Below, piece by piece: positions 8,412-17,738 of a DNA stretch of 64,000 nt; within the stretch, counting starts at the first letter, position 1; the number at the start of each line of letters is the position of its first letter. The stretch is from positions 62,001 through 126,000 of the forward strand of contig QWDA01000006.1 in NCBI GenBank assembly GCA_003605175.1. The letters are read 5' to 3'. The notes beneath the pieces are model-generated. The model searched no databases. It worked only from the letters and a program-made list of their open reading frames with translations, and had not been told where the DNA came from. The position numbers and the translations under genes were made by a program. Origin of the DNA: Paracoccaceae bacterium (GTDB lineage: Bacteria; Pseudomonadota; Alphaproteobacteria; Rhodobacterales; Rhodobacteraceae).

Positions 8412-10835
8412 TCAGAACGGCAAGTCTTCCGCCTGTTCCGCGGGAACAATGAACTTGGCCACGACTTTTTTGGTGCCGGCCTTGTCGAAATCGATCTCGA
8501 GCTTGTCGCCTTCCACCCCGGAGATCCGGCCATAGCCGAACTTCTGGTGGAACACCCGGTCACCCTCGGTGAAGGCCGAAACCGCATCGAGGTCGATCAC
8601 GCTCGTCCTGCCCTCGCGCGGCTGGCTCATGCCGTACTGGCCGGAACGTTCCTGCAGCCGGCGCCAGCCGGGCGAGTTGTAGACATCGGCGCGGCTCGCG
8701 GCCGCCTCGAGGCCGGACTTCTCCACGCGCGCCGCCTGGCCGCCATAAAGGCCGGGGGCGGTCAGGACCTCGACATGTTCCGGCGGGAGTTCGTCGACGA
8801 AACGCGACGGCAGCGCCGATTGCCACTGCCCATAGACCCGCCGGTTCGCGGCGAAGGAGATGGTACAGACCTGCTCGGCCCGCGTGATGCCCACATAGGC
8901 GAGGCGGCGCTCCTCCTCGAGCCCCTTGAGGCCGCTCTCGTCCATCGAGCGCTGCGAGGGGAACAAGCCGTCCTCCCAGCCGGGCAGGAAAACGCTCGGG
9001 AATTCCAACCCCTTGGCGGCGTGGAGCGTCATGATCGACACGCGCGATCCGCCATCGTCGGTCTCGTTGTCCATGATCAGCGCGACATGCTCGAGGAAGC
9101 CCTGCAGGTTCTCGAAGCCCTCCAGCGCCTTCACCAGTTCCTTGAGGTTCTCGAGCCGCCCGGGCGCCTCGGGCGTCTTGTCCTTCTGCCACATCTCCGT
9201 GTAGCCGGACTCCTCGAGGATCTGCTCGGCGAGCTCGATATGGCCGATTCTGGGCGCGCCGCTACGGGGAAGCGGCTGGCGCTCGTCGTCGATCAGGTCG
9301 TCATCCGAACGTGGCGCGATCCGGGGACCGGCCACGAGGTCGTGCCAGCGGGCGACCCCGTCGACCAGGCGCCGCAATTCGACCGCGCCCTTGCCGCCAA
9401 GCCCTTTTTCCGAAAGGAGAATTCGCGCCCCGTCCACCAGGCTGACGCCGTGCTTGCGGGCGGTGGTCTGGATCAGCTGCTGCGCCTTGTCGCCCAGGCC
9501 CCGCTTCGGCGTGTTGACGATCCGCTCGAAGGCGAGGTCGTCCTCGGGGCTGACCGCGACGCGGAAATAGGCCATCGCGTCGCGGATCTCCATGCGCTCG
9601 TAGAAGCGCGGGCCGCCGATCACGCGGTAGGGCAAGCCGATGGTCAGGAAGCGGTCCTCGAAGGCGCGCATCTGGTGCGAGGCACGGACGAGGATGGCGG
9701 ATTCGTGCAGGTCCATCGGGCGGAGGCCGCGGGTGCCGGACTGCATCGCCTCCAGCTCCTCGCCGATCCAGCGGGCCTCTTCCTCGCCGTCCCAATGGCC
9801 GATCAGGCGCAGTTTCTCGCCGCCCCGGGCGTCGGTCCAGAGCGTCTTGCCGAGCCGGCCCTTGTTCGCCGCGATGACGCCCGAAGCGGCGGCAAGGATG
9901 TGCTCGGTCGAGCGGTAGTTCTGCTCGAGCCGGATCACCTTGGCGCCCGGAAAATCCTTTTCGAACCGCAGGATATTGCCCACTTCCGCACCGCGCCAGC
10001 CATAGATCGACTGGTCGTCGTCACCGACGCAACAGATGTTCTTGTGCCCGCCCGCGAGGAGCCGCAGCCAGAGATACTGGGCAACGTTGGTATCCTGGTA
10101 CTCGTCGACGAGGATGTAGCGGAACCAGCGCTGGTATTGCCTGAGCACGTCCTCATGGGCCTGGAAAATGGTGACCATGTGCAAGAGCAGGTCGCCGAAA
10201 TCGACTGCGTTCAGCGCCAAGAGCCGCGCCTGGTAATTCGCGTAAAGCTCACTCCCCATGTGATTGAACTCGCTGGCCTCTGCGGCCGGAACCTTCTCGG
10301 GAGTCCAGGCCCGGTTCTTCCAGTGGTCGATCAGCCCGGCGAGCTGCCGGGCAGGCCAGCGCTTTTCGTCGACATTGGCGGCGGCAAGCTCCTGTTTCAG
10401 GAGCCGGAGCTGGTCGTCGGTGTCGAGGATGGTGAAGTTCGACTTGAGCCCGACAAGCTCGGCATGGCGGCGCAGGAGCTTGACGCAGATCGCGTGGAAG
10501 GTGCCGAGCCAAGGCATCCCCTCGATCTCCTGACCGAGCAGTTTCGCGACCCGCATCTTCATCTCGCGCGCGGCCTTGTTGGTGAAGGTTACCGCAAGGA
10601 TTTCATTGGGTTGCGCGGTGCGGCTGAAAAGGAGATGGGCGATCCGCGCGGTCAGCGCACGGGTCTTTCCGGTGCCCGCTCCGGCCAGCATCAGCACCGG
10701 GCCGTCCAGCGCCTCGACCGCCTCGCGCTGCGCCGGGTTCAGCCCGTCGAGATAGGGCGCCGCGCGCGCCGTCATGGCGCGCTGCGACAGCGGCACCGCC
10801 GCCTCGAAGGCTTCGCTTTCGTCGAAACTACTCAT
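8412..10835 (-). CDS. uvrD: UvrD/PcrA-type ATP-dependent DNA helicase (superfamily 1)
   Basis: 807 residues from the start MSSFDESEAF; an upstream ATG at 10865 is possible, and neither has a strong ribosome-binding site. Helicase motifs are in order: the Q-motif region LNPAQREAVEA, Walker A GAGTGKTRA, ILVDEYQDTN (motif II), DQSIYGWRGA (III), LEQNYRST (IV), SIMTLHAAKGLEFPSVFL (V) and ITRAEQ (VI). The C-terminal segment with DRVFHQKFGYGRI is the Tudor-like domain of UvrD/PcrA proteins. It unwinds DNA 3' to 5' in nucleotide-excision and mismatch repair and clears replication conflicts. It is transcribed divergently from pyc with a 194-base gap. Assignment to UvrD rather than PcrA is by general similarity. 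Confidence 0.92.
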   Translation of the reverse strand: MSSFDESEAFEAAVPLSQRAMTARAAPYLDGLNPAQREAVEALDGPVLMLAGAGTGKTRALTARIAHLLFSRTAQPNEILAVTFTNKAAREMKMRVAKLLGQEIEGMPWLGTFHAICVKLLRRHAELVGLKSNFTILDTDDQLRLLKQELAAANVDEKRWPARQLAGLIDHWKNRAWTPEKVPAAEASEFNHMGSELYANYQARLLALNAVDFGDLLLHMVTIFQAHEDVLRQYQRWFRYILVDEYQDTNVAQYLWLRLLAGGHKNICCVGDDDQSIYGWRGAEVGNILRFEKDFPGAKVIRLEQNYRSTEHILAAASGVIAANKGRLGKTLWTDARGGEKLRLIGHWDGEEEARWIGEELEAMQSGTRGLRPMDLHESAILVRASHQMRAFEDRFLTIGLPYRVIGGPRFYERMEIRDAMAYFRVAVSPEDDLAFERIVNTPKRGLGDKAQQLIQTTARKHGVSLVDGARILLSEKGLGGKGAVELRRLVDGVARWHDLVAGPRIAPRSDDDLIDDERQPLPRSGAPRIGHIELAEQILEESGYTEMWQKDKTPEAPGRLENLKELVKALEGFENLQGFLEHVALIMDNETDDGGSRVSIMTLHAAKGLEFPSVFLPGWEDGLFPSQRSMDESGLKGLEEERRLAYVGITRAEQVCTISFAANRRVYGQWQSALPSRFVDELPPEHVEVLTAPGLYGGQAARVEKSGLEAAASRADVYNSPGWRRLQERSGQYGMSQPREGRTSVIDLDAVSAFTEGDRVFHQKFGYGRISGVEGDKLEIDFDKAGTKKVVAKFIVPAEQAEDLPF

Positions 10836-11029
10836 CGCGCCAAAGGTAACGTGAACTCGAGACATACGAAAGAGCATGTTCGCAAATTGTTCCGCACAAT
10901 GTCGCAACCCTTCCCGATCTCGTCGTTGGCGCAGCGACCAAGCCAAAAGACCCCGTTTACCCCATCTGGGGAACGCACTAGTTTTTTTCTGCGCCTGCAA
11001 AGAAGACGCCACATACCAGGGGACGGGGA

Positions 11030-14000
11030 ATGGCCGAGTTCAAGAAGATCCTGATCGCCAACCGGGGCGAGATCGCAATCCGCGTGATGCGGGCGGCAAA
11101 CGAGCTCGGCAAGCGCACCGTCGCGGTCTATGCCGAAGAGGACAAGCTCTGCCTGCACCGGTTCAAGGCTGACGAGGCCTACAAGATCGGCGAGGGGATG
11201 GGGCCGGTGGCTGCATACCTGTCCATCGACGAGATCATCCGGGTCGCCAAGATGTCGGGCGCCGACGCGATCCATCCGGGCTACGGGCTCTTGTCGGAAA
11301 ACCCCGCCTTCGTGGATGCCTGCGCGAAGAACGGCATCACCTTCATCGGCCCGAAGGCCGAGACGATGCGGGCGCTCGGCGACAAGGCCTCGGCGCGGAA
11401 GGTGGCGATCGCGGCCGGCGTGCCGGTGATCCCGGCGACCGAGGTGCTGGGCGATGACATGGAGGCGATCGCCAAGGAGGCCGAGGAGATCGGCTATCCC
11501 TTGATGCTGAAAGCCTCCTGGGGAGGCGGCGGGCGCGGGATGCGGCCGATTCAGAAGCCCGAAGAGCTGGTCGAGAAGGTCAAGGAGGGCCGCCGCGAAG
11601 CCGAGGCCGCGTTCGGCAACGGCGAGGGCTATCTGGAAAAGATGATCCTCAAGGCCCGCCACGTTGAGGTGCAGATCCTCGGCGACAGGCAGGGCAACAT
11701 CTATCACCTCTGGGAGCGGGACTGCTCGGTCCAGCGGCGGAACCAGAAGGTGGTGGAGCGAGCCCCTGCCCCGTATCTCTCCCCGGCCCAGCGCGAGGAG
11801 ATCTGCGGCCTCGGAAAGAAGATCGCCGAGGCGGTGAACTACGAGTGCGCCGGCACCATCGAGTTCCTGATGGATATGGCCACGGGCAAGTTCTACTTCA
11901 TCGAGGTGAACCCGCGGGTGCAGGTCGAGCATACCGTCACCGAAGAGGTCACCGGCATCGACATCGTCCGCGCACAGATCCTGATCGCCGAGGGCAAGTC
12001 GCTGGTCGAAGCCACCGGGACGGCAACGCAGGACGATGTGCGGCTCACGGGCCACGCGATCCAGTGCCGGATCACCACCGAGGACCCGCAGAACAACTTC
12101 ATCCCCGATTACGGCCGGATCACCGCCTATCGCGGCGCCACCGGCATGGGCATCCGGCTCGACGGCGGCACCGCCTATTCGGGCGCGGTGATCACCCGCT
12201 ACTACGATTCGCTCCTTGAGAAGGTGACCGCCTGGGCGCCGACGCCGGAGGCCGCCATAGCGCGGATGGACCGGGCCCTGCGCGAGTTCCGGATTCGCGG
12301 CGTGTCGACGAACATCGCCTTCGTCGAGAACCTTCTGAAGCACCCGACCTTCCTCTCGAACGAATACCACACCAAGTTCATCGACCAGACGCCCGCGCTG
12401 TTCGAATTCGCGCCGCGCCGCGACCGGGCAACGAAGATCCTGACCTATATCGCCGACATCACCGTGAACGGGCATCCGGACGTGGCCGGCCGGCCGCGGC
12501 CGCCGGCGAAGCTGAAGCTGCCCGTGCCACCGAAACCGGCGGCCGATGCTCCGGCCCGCGGCACCAAGCAGATCCTCAACGAGCAGGGGCCGCAGGCGGT
12601 GGCCGACTGGATGGCCGCGCAGGACCGACTGCTGATCACCGACACGACCATGCGCGACGCGCCGCAATCGCTGCTGGCCACCCGGATGCGCTCGCTCGAC
12701 ATGATCAAGATCGCGCCGAACTACGCCCATGACCTGCCTGGGCTGTTCTCGGTCGAATGCTGGGGTGGCGCCACCTTCGACGTGGCCTACCGGTTCCTGC
12801 AGGAATGCCCCTGGCAGCGGCTGCGCGACCTGCGGGCGGCGATGCCGAACCTGATGACGCAGATGCTGCTGCGCGGCTCGAACGGGGTCGGCTACACGAA
12901 CTATCCCGACAATGTGGTGCAGGCCTTCGTGAGGCAGGCGGCCGAGACCGGGATCGACCTGTTCCGCGTCTTCGACCCCTTGAACTGGGTCGAGAACATG
13001 CGGGTCTCGATGGATGCGGTTCTGGAAAGCGGCAAGGTGCTGGAAGGCGCGATCTGCTACACCGGCGACATCCACGACCCGGACCGGGCGAAGTACGATC
13101 TGAAGTACTATGTCGCGATGGGCAAGGAGCTTAAGGCGGCCGGCACCCATATCCTCGGGTTGAAGGACATGGGCGGGCTGGTGAAGCCACGCGCGGCCAC
13201 GGCGCTGGTGAAGGCGCTGAAGGAAGAGGTCGGCCTGCCGATCCACTTCCACACCCACGACACGGCGGGGATCGCCTGCGCCTCGATCCTGGCCGCGGCC
13301 GATGCCGGTGTGGACGCGGTGGATTGCGCGATGGACGCACTCTCGGGCAACACCAGCCAGGCGACGCTGGGCACGCTGGTCGAGGCCATGAAGGGCACCG
13401 AGCGCGAGACCGGGCTCGACATGGGCGCGATCCGGCGGATCTCCAACTACTGGGAGCATGTGCGCGAGCACTACGCGGCCTTCGAGAGCGGAATGCAGTC
13501 GCCCTCTTCCGAGGTCTATCTGCACGAGATGCCGGGCGGGCAGTTCACCAATCTCAAGGCGCAGGCCCGCTCGATGGGGCTCGAGGACCGCTGGCACGAG
13601 GTGGCGAGGACCTATGCCGACGTGAACCAGCTCTTCGGCGACGTGATCAAGGTGACGCCGATCGCAAAGACCGTGGGCGACCTCGCCCTGATGCTGGTGA
13701 GCCAGGGCATGACCACCGATGACCTGATGGGCTCGAAGGCCGATTTCGCCTTCCCCGACAGCGTGATCACGCTGATGAAGGGTAATGTGGGCCAGGCCCA
13801 TGGCGGCTTCCCGCCCGCCGTGGTCAAGAAGGTGCTGAAAGGCGAGGAGCCGATCACCGTGCGCCCGGGTTCGCTTCTGGAACCCGCCGACATGGAGGCC
13901 GAGCGCAAGGCGCTGGCGGCACGTTTTGAGGAAGAGATCGATAGCGAGGACCTGAACGGCTACATGATGTATCCCAAGGTCTTCACAGACTACATGGAGC

Positions 14001-14470
14001 GCCACGCGATCTATGGGCCGGTGCGCACCCTGCCGACCCGGACCTTCTTCTACGGCATGGAGCCGGGCGAGGAGATCTCGACCGAGATCGACCCGGGCGT
14101 GACGCTGGAGATCCGGCTGCAAACCGTGGGCGAGACCCATGAGGACGGCTCGGTCCGGGTGTTCTTCGAACTGAACGGCCAGCCCCGCGTCATCCGGGTC
14201 GACAACCGCAAGATCGGCGCCGCCAAGGCCGCCCATCCCAAGGCCGAAACTGGCAACCCCAAGCATGTGGGCGCGCCGATGCCCGGCGTGGTGGCTTCCG
14301 TCGCAGTTACCGCCGGCGCCGCGGTGAAGGAGGGCGACATGCTCCTCTCGATCGAGGCGATGAAGATGGAGACCGGTCTCCATGCCGAGCGCGACGCGGT
14401 GGTGAAGGCGGTCCATGTGACGCCCGGGAGCCAGATCGACGCGAAGGACCTGCTGGTCGAATTCGAATAG
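11030..14470 (+). CDS. pyc: Pyruvate carboxylase
   Basis: 1146 residues, the full length of single-chain alpha4 pyruvate carboxylases, which make oxaloacetate from pyruvate, bicarbonate and ATP. The N-terminal biotin carboxylase begins KILIANRGEIAIRVMRA and includes HPGYGLLSENP, the ATP-grasp loop ASWGGGGRGMR and FIEVNPRVQVEHTVTE. The carboxyltransferase half starts at TDTTMRDAPQSLLATRMR, with IHFHTHDTAG as the metal-site segment. The C-terminal biotinyl domain has the biotinylation motif EAMKMETG with Lys at about residue 1112. A GGGGACGGGG stretch sits just before the ATG. It supplies anaplerotic carbon to the TCA cycle. The next gene follows within five bases, suggesting co-transcription. 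Confidence 0.98.
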   Translation: MAEFKKILIANRGEIAIRVMRAANELGKRTVAVYAEEDKLCLHRFKADEAYKIGEGMGPVAAYLSIDEIIRVAKMSGADAIHPGYGLLSENPAFVDACAKNGITFIGPKAETMRALGDKASARKVAIAAGVPVIPATEVLGDDMEAIAKEAEEIGYPLMLKASWGGGGRGMRPIQKPEELVEKVKEGRREAEAAFGNGEGYLEKMILKARHVEVQILGDRQGNIYHLWERDCSVQRRNQKVVERAPAPYLSPAQREEICGLGKKIAEAVNYECAGTIEFLMDMATGKFYFIEVNPRVQVEHTVTEEVTGIDIVRAQILIAEGKSLVEATGTATQDDVRLTGHAIQCRITTEDPQNNFIPDYGRITAYRGATGMGIRLDGGTAYSGAVITRYYDSLLEKVTAWAPTPEAAIARMDRALREFRIRGVSTNIAFVENLLKHPTFLSNEYHTKFIDQTPALFEFAPRRDRATKILTYIADITVNGHPDVAGRPRPPAKLKLPVPPKPAADAPARGTKQILNEQGPQAVADWMAAQDRLLITDTTMRDAPQSLLATRMRSLDMIKIAPNYAHDLPGLFSVECWGGATFDVAYRFLQECPWQRLRDLRAAMPNLMTQMLLRGSNGVGYTNYPDNVVQAFVRQAAETGIDLFRVFDPLNWVENMRVSMDAVLESGKVLEGAICYTGDIHDPDRAKYDLKYYVAMGKELKAAGTHILGLKDMGGLVKPRAATALVKALKEEVGLPIHFHTHDTAGIACASILAAADAGVDAVDCAMDALSGNTSQATLGTLVEAMKGTERETGLDMGAIRRISNYWEHVREHYAAFESGMQSPSSEVYLHEMPGGQFTNLKAQARSMGLEDRWHEVARTYADVNQLFGDVIKVTPIAKTVGDLALMLVSQGMTTDDLMGSKADFAFPDSVITLMKGNVGQAHGGFPPAVVKKVLKGEEPITVRPGSLLEPADMEAERKALAARFEEEIDSEDLNGYMMYPKVFTDYMERHAIYGPVRTLPTRTFFYGMEPGEEISTEIDPGVTLEIRLQTVGETHEDGSVRVFFELNGQPRVIRVDNRKIGAAKAAHPKAETGNPKHVGAPMPGVVASVAVTAGAAVKEGDMLLSIEAMKMETGLHAERDAVVKAVHVTPGSQIDAKDLLVEFE

Positions 14471-14474
14471 GCCG

Positions 14475-15287
14475 ATGCAAGCCATGGCGAAGGTGCTGGC
14501 GCTCACCGACCTGCATCTGACGGCGGACGGTGCGCGGATCATCGGGCTCGACCCATGGGACAGGTTCGAGGCGGTGCTGGTTCGGGCGCTCGCGGACCAC
14601 CCGGATGCGGATTGTCTCGTCCTGATGGGCGATCTCGCGCATCGGGGCGAAGCGGCGGTCTATCGCCGCCTCGCCGCGCGTCTTGCCAGGGTACCGATCC
14701 CGGTGATCCCGATGCTCGGCAACCACGACCGGCGCGAGGCCTTCCGCGCCAGCATCCCCGGCATGCCCCTGGCGGACGGCTTCGTCCAGACCGCCCGCGA
14801 TACCGGCCCCGCCCGGCTCCTCGCCCTCGATACGCTCGACGGCCCGCCCTATGCCGGCGCCGCCGGCCGGCTCTGCGCCACCCGCCTCGCCTGGCTCGAC
14901 CGCGAACTGGCCGGGGCCGCGGGCCGCCAGGTCGTGCTGTTCCTGCATCACCCGCCTTTCGCGGTGGGCCTCCCCGGCATGGACCGGATTGCACTCGCCG
15001 ACCCGGAGGCGCTGCTCTCGCGCCTGCGCGCCCATGGCCGGACCCATCTCGTCGCGGGCCATATCCATCGCACGATCTCGGGCAGCGCCGGTGGCGTGCC
15101 ATGGACGGTGCTGAAGAGCCCCTGCCACCAGGCGCCGCTCGACCTCGTGACGCCGGATTCGACGCTCTCGATCGACGAACCGGGCGCCTATGGGCTTCTC
15201 CTCCTGACCGCCGGCGGCATCGCCATCCACAGCGAGGACGCCACCCTGCCCCGGCCGGACAGGGGCCACGACAAAGCCTCCGCCTGA
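14475..15287 (+). CDS. Metallophosphoesterase (class III phosphodiesterase, CpdA-like)
   Basis: 270 residues; an internal ATG three codons in (14484) is an alternative start. The dinuclear-metal signature of calcineurin-like phosphoesterases is complete: DLHL at residues 12-15, LMGDLAHRG, MLGNHDRR, FLHHPPF and VAGHIHRT. These motifs and the length match the cyclic-nucleotide/glycerophosphodiester phosphodiesterase group (CpdA/GpdQ). The substrate could be cAMP or another phosphodiester and cannot be told from sequence. It starts four bases after pyc ends, so it is probably read from the pyc promoter. Cytoplasmic. Confidence 0.85.
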   Translation: MQAMAKVLALTDLHLTADGARIIGLDPWDRFEAVLVRALADHPDADCLVLMGDLAHRGEAAVYRRLAARLARVPIPVIPMLGNHDRREAFRASIPGMPLADGFVQTARDTGPARLLALDTLDGPPYAGAAGRLCATRLAWLDRELAGAAGRQVVLFLHHPPFAVGLPGMDRIALADPEALLSRLRAHGRTHLVAGHIHRTISGSAGGVPWTVLKSPCHQAPLDLVTPDSTLSIDEPGAYGLLLLTAGGIAIHSEDATLPRPDRGHDKASA

Positions 15288-15348
15288 ACGCAATTTTCCT
15301 CTTGCAGCGCCCCCCGAGAGTTTATATCTCCGCCCTCACCCAATGGAC

Positions 15349-15423
15349 GCGGGCGTAGCTCAGGGGTAGAGCATTACCTTGCCAAGGTAAGGGTCGTGAG
15401 TTCGAATCTCATCGCCCGCTCCA
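15349..15423 (+). tRNA. tRNA-Gly (anticodon GCC)
   Basis: The cloverleaf is complete: acceptor stem GCGGGCG pairs with CGCCCGC, the D-arm contains AGCTCAGGGGTAGAGC, the anticodon stem-loop is TTACCTTGCCAAGGTAA with anticodon GCC, and the T-arm is GTGAGTTCGAATCTCAT. The 3' CCA is encoded at 15421-15423. It marks the left edge of the rearranged region. Confidence 0.97.
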
Positions 15424-15599
15424 ATAAAATCAACGACTTGCGCTGTTGTTGTCTCTCGCAACATTCACCAAAACAAGGCGGTTTCACCCCTCGAAGTGTG
15501 AACGCCTGACGCCAAGGGCTTTCGGTGATTCCCGTAGGTGGGTGGCAAGGTGCTTCGGGCTAGGCCCTCGCTCCTAGCAAAGGCTTCGCCTTGCTGGAG

Positions 15600-15624
15600 T
15601 GCTCTACCCCTGAGCTATGCCCGC
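15600..15624 (-). repeat. Inverted partial copy of the tRNA-Gly 5' end
   Basis: On the minus strand, GCGGGCATAGCTCAGGGG and the following TAGAGCA match the first 25 bases of tRNA-Gly at 15349 except for one G-to-A change. The anticodon arm and 3' half are missing, so it is not a functional tRNA. It lies in inverted orientation 176 bases downstream of the intact tRNA. Such fragments are typical left-overs of element integration at tRNA genes. Confidence 0.85.
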
Positions 15625-15793
15625 GTCTGTTGAGGGGATGCCCTGCAACGTCATCCTGCGCGAGGTCGAGGGCGGCGCGGAGGTCGGCGCAATCGACCCG
15701 GTCGCCTCCATGCAGGCGATCGAGAACGCCGAGCTGCACACCGTTGCGGGCCAGGTCCGCGATCTCCTGGCGGAGGCCGTCGCGGCGGTTTGA
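15617..15793 (+). pseudogene. C-terminal remnant of a DUF302 family protein
   Basis: 58 codons, of which the last 52 read MPCNVILREVEGG, then DPVASMQAIEN and ELHTVAGQVRDLL. This matches the C-terminal half of DUF302 proteins, where a [ML]PCNVV-type motif and DP-x-A-M are conserved. The N-terminal half is absent: the frame runs upstream straight into the inverted tRNA fragment. It is therefore a truncated gene, cut at the junction between the tRNA-like sequence and older coding DNA. Confidence 0.65.
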
Positions 15794-16113
15794 GATGAGC
15801 CTGCGCGCCACCATTCTCGCGGGCCTTTCGATCCTCGGGATCGGACTCCTCGGGGTTCAGTAGGTCGCGTACCTCGGTGAACACCGTCGGCGCGACCCGT
15901 CAAACACCGAGCAGTCCCATCCCGAGGTCCGCGCTACCGGCCCTAATGGTTGTACGCGCTCGGTATACAGAGGCAGTGGGTAGGTTTGCCCCGGGGAAAC
16001 GGAAAGCGCGCCATCAGCCGATTTGTGCAACAGAATCCCAGGGAAACAGTCCGCCAGAATCTGGGCGGTCGCGGCCGGGCGTCGGGGCTTCTCCAATCGG
16101 AAAATTTGTGGTC

Positions 16114-17619
16114 GTGTCCGGCCGGGACAGGCGGAGTACACATTTGGCCCAGGGTTTCAATTCGGGTTTCCACTTCCTGACCGTGGCGAGGCGGCAGCCC
16201 TCCGGCACCGCGCTCAGCGACGAGGCGCGAGTGGTGAGTTATGCCGAGTTCGCCGATATCACGCTCCTTTCGGCGCTCCACATGGACCGGGCCGGCGTGC
16301 GCCCGGGCGATCTTGTGGGCGTCCGCACCGAGGATCCGGCGGTGCTCCTCTCGACGCTCCTCGGCTCGGCCTTTCTCGGCGCGCGCTGGGTCTCCGTGGC
16401 GCCCGGCCTTGGCGATCTACTCCGGCCGAAAGTGACGCATTTCTTCACCAGTACAGAAGACGGCCGAGAAGACTGGCGGAACGTCCACGTGGTCGATGGG
16501 CGCTGGTCGCGGCTGCCCGAGGGCACCGCCCCCGACGCGGTGGGGCGGCTGCCCGGGGCGACCGATCCCGATGCGGTCTGGATCGTATCGCCCACTTCGG
16601 GCACCACCGGCACGCCGAAGCTCGTCGGGTTGTCACACCGGGTCGTGACCCGCAGGAACGCGGCCAACGCCGCCTGGTTCGACGCGCCGGGCCGCAAGGT
16701 GGCGGGACTCTTTCCGATGGGCGCTCCGGCCGCGATTTCGCGCCATCTCGCGGCTCTGGTCCACGGCGGCGAGGTAGTGGCCGCAGTCGAGCCAGTGGCG
16801 CTGCACCGGCTGGGCGTCGATCACGTGTTCGGTTCGCCCGCGCAGGTGCAGCAGGTGTTCGGCGGCCTCGTCCTGCCTGCGAAGCTGCCGCTCATCCACC
16901 TCTTGGGCGCCACTGCGCCGGAACAACTCGTCCGGCATCTCCTGAAATCCTTCGAGCGCGTGGCGAACGGCTATGGCTCCACCGAGGCGCATAACAGCCT
17001 CTCGACGTACCGCTTCCTGAGCACAGACGGCACGCTCGGCGCCCGCACCGAGCCGCGCCCCGGCGTGGCGGTCGAGATCGTCGACGAGGCCGACCTTGTG
17101 CTGCCGAGGGGCCGCGAAGGCATCGTGCGGATCCGCAGTGACCGGCTGGCCGACGGCTATCTCGACAACCCGGCGGCCAGCGCCGCCGCGTTCCGCGAGG
17201 GCTGCTTCTATCCGGGCGATCTCGGGCTCTGGACCGAGGCGGGCGATTTCGTGGTGACCGGGCGGGTGAACGACCAGTTCAACCTCGGCGGTGTGAAGCT
17301 GAACGCGGCGCTCCTCGACTTCACGCTCCAGAACCTTCCTGGCATCGAGGACGCGGTGAGCTTCCTCCTGCCCCGGCCAGACGGCAGCCAGTCGCTCCGC
17401 GCCATGGTCCGGCTCGCCCAGGGCGTGGAAATCGACCAGGTGCTGGCCGAGGCTAGGGTCGCACTGATCCGGGTCGGCGGGCGCGACGCCGTGCCGGAGA
17501 AGTTCCTCTTCGCCGACGAAGTGCCGCGCAATGCCCATGGGAAGCCCGACCGCGCGGCCTGCATCAGCGCCGTTCTCGACGCCAAGGAGATGGGTAAGGC
17601 GGGAAATTCTCCGAAATAA
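16114..17619 (+). CDS. AMP-binding (ANL superfamily) adenylate-forming enzyme 1
   Basis: About 500 residues. There is no early ATG in the frame; GTG codons at 16108 and 16114 and TTG at 16144 are possible starts, so the 5' end is uncertain. ANL motifs are SPTSGTTGTPKLVGLSHR (phosphate loop), NGYGSTEAHN (A5), PGDLGLWTEAGDFVVTGR (A7/A8) and NAHGKPDR with the catalytic lysine near the C-terminus. It should activate a carboxylic acid with ATP and pass it to CoA or another acceptor; the substrate is unknown. The hinge reads FNLGGVK, similar to the other two ANL enzymes here. It is followed by an outer-membrane protein gene. Confidence 0.8.
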   Translation: MSGRDRRSTHLAQGFNSGFHFLTVARRQPSGTALSDEARVVSYAEFADITLLSALHMDRAGVRPGDLVGVRTEDPAVLLSTLLGSAFLGARWVSVAPGLGDLLRPKVTHFFTSTEDGREDWRNVHVVDGRWSRLPEGTAPDAVGRLPGATDPDAVWIVSPTSGTTGTPKLVGLSHRVVTRRNAANAAWFDAPGRKVAGLFPMGAPAAISRHLAALVHGGEVVAAVEPVALHRLGVDHVFGSPAQVQQVFGGLVLPAKLPLIHLLGATAPEQLVRHLLKSFERVANGYGSTEAHNSLSTYRFLSTDGTLGARTEPRPGVAVEIVDEADLVLPRGREGIVRIRSDRLADGYLDNPAASAAAFREGCFYPGDLGLWTEAGDFVVTGRVNDQFNLGGVKLNAALLDFTLQNLPGIEDAVSFLLPRPDGSQSLRAMVRLAQGVEIDQVLAEARVALIRVGGRDAVPEKFLFADEVPRNAHGKPDRAACISAVLDAKEMGKAGNSPK

Positions 17620-17738
17620 TGGGCGCTTGTCTGTGGCGTCGGGGCTACTTCGGCATAAATCGCGGGGCCGCGGCACGGAAAGGATTCCCTGACCGCCGAA
17701 AATGGGCGATGAAGAAAACGAATGAAGGAGACGACTCC

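Larger units (their letters stand above)
15424..16113. other. Rearranged region downstream of tRNA-Gly
   Basis: Apart from the remnants listed separately (inverted tRNA fragment at 15600-15624, DUF302 fragment, insertion-sequence-like end near 16036), this stretch has no intact gene. Directly after the DUF302 stop, an ATG at 15795 opens 22 codons (MSLRATILAGLSILGIGLLG then stop) resembling the start of an exported protein; it then breaks off. This is the pattern of an insertion/deletion scar next to a tRNA gene. Confidence 0.6.

Noticed and set aside
10832-14542. 1236-codon minus-strand frame opposite pyruvate carboxylase
   Set aside because: Shadow of pyc; His/Arg/Gly-rich translation without motifs.
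15600-15690. A second tRNA on the minus strand
   Set aside because: Only the acceptor 5' strand and D-arm are present; no anticodon arm, T-arm or 3' acceptor strand follows.
15560-15814. Minus-strand frame containing RGHSSGVEHS
   Set aside because: That peptide is the typical spurious translation through a tRNA D-arm; here it runs through the inverted tRNA fragment.
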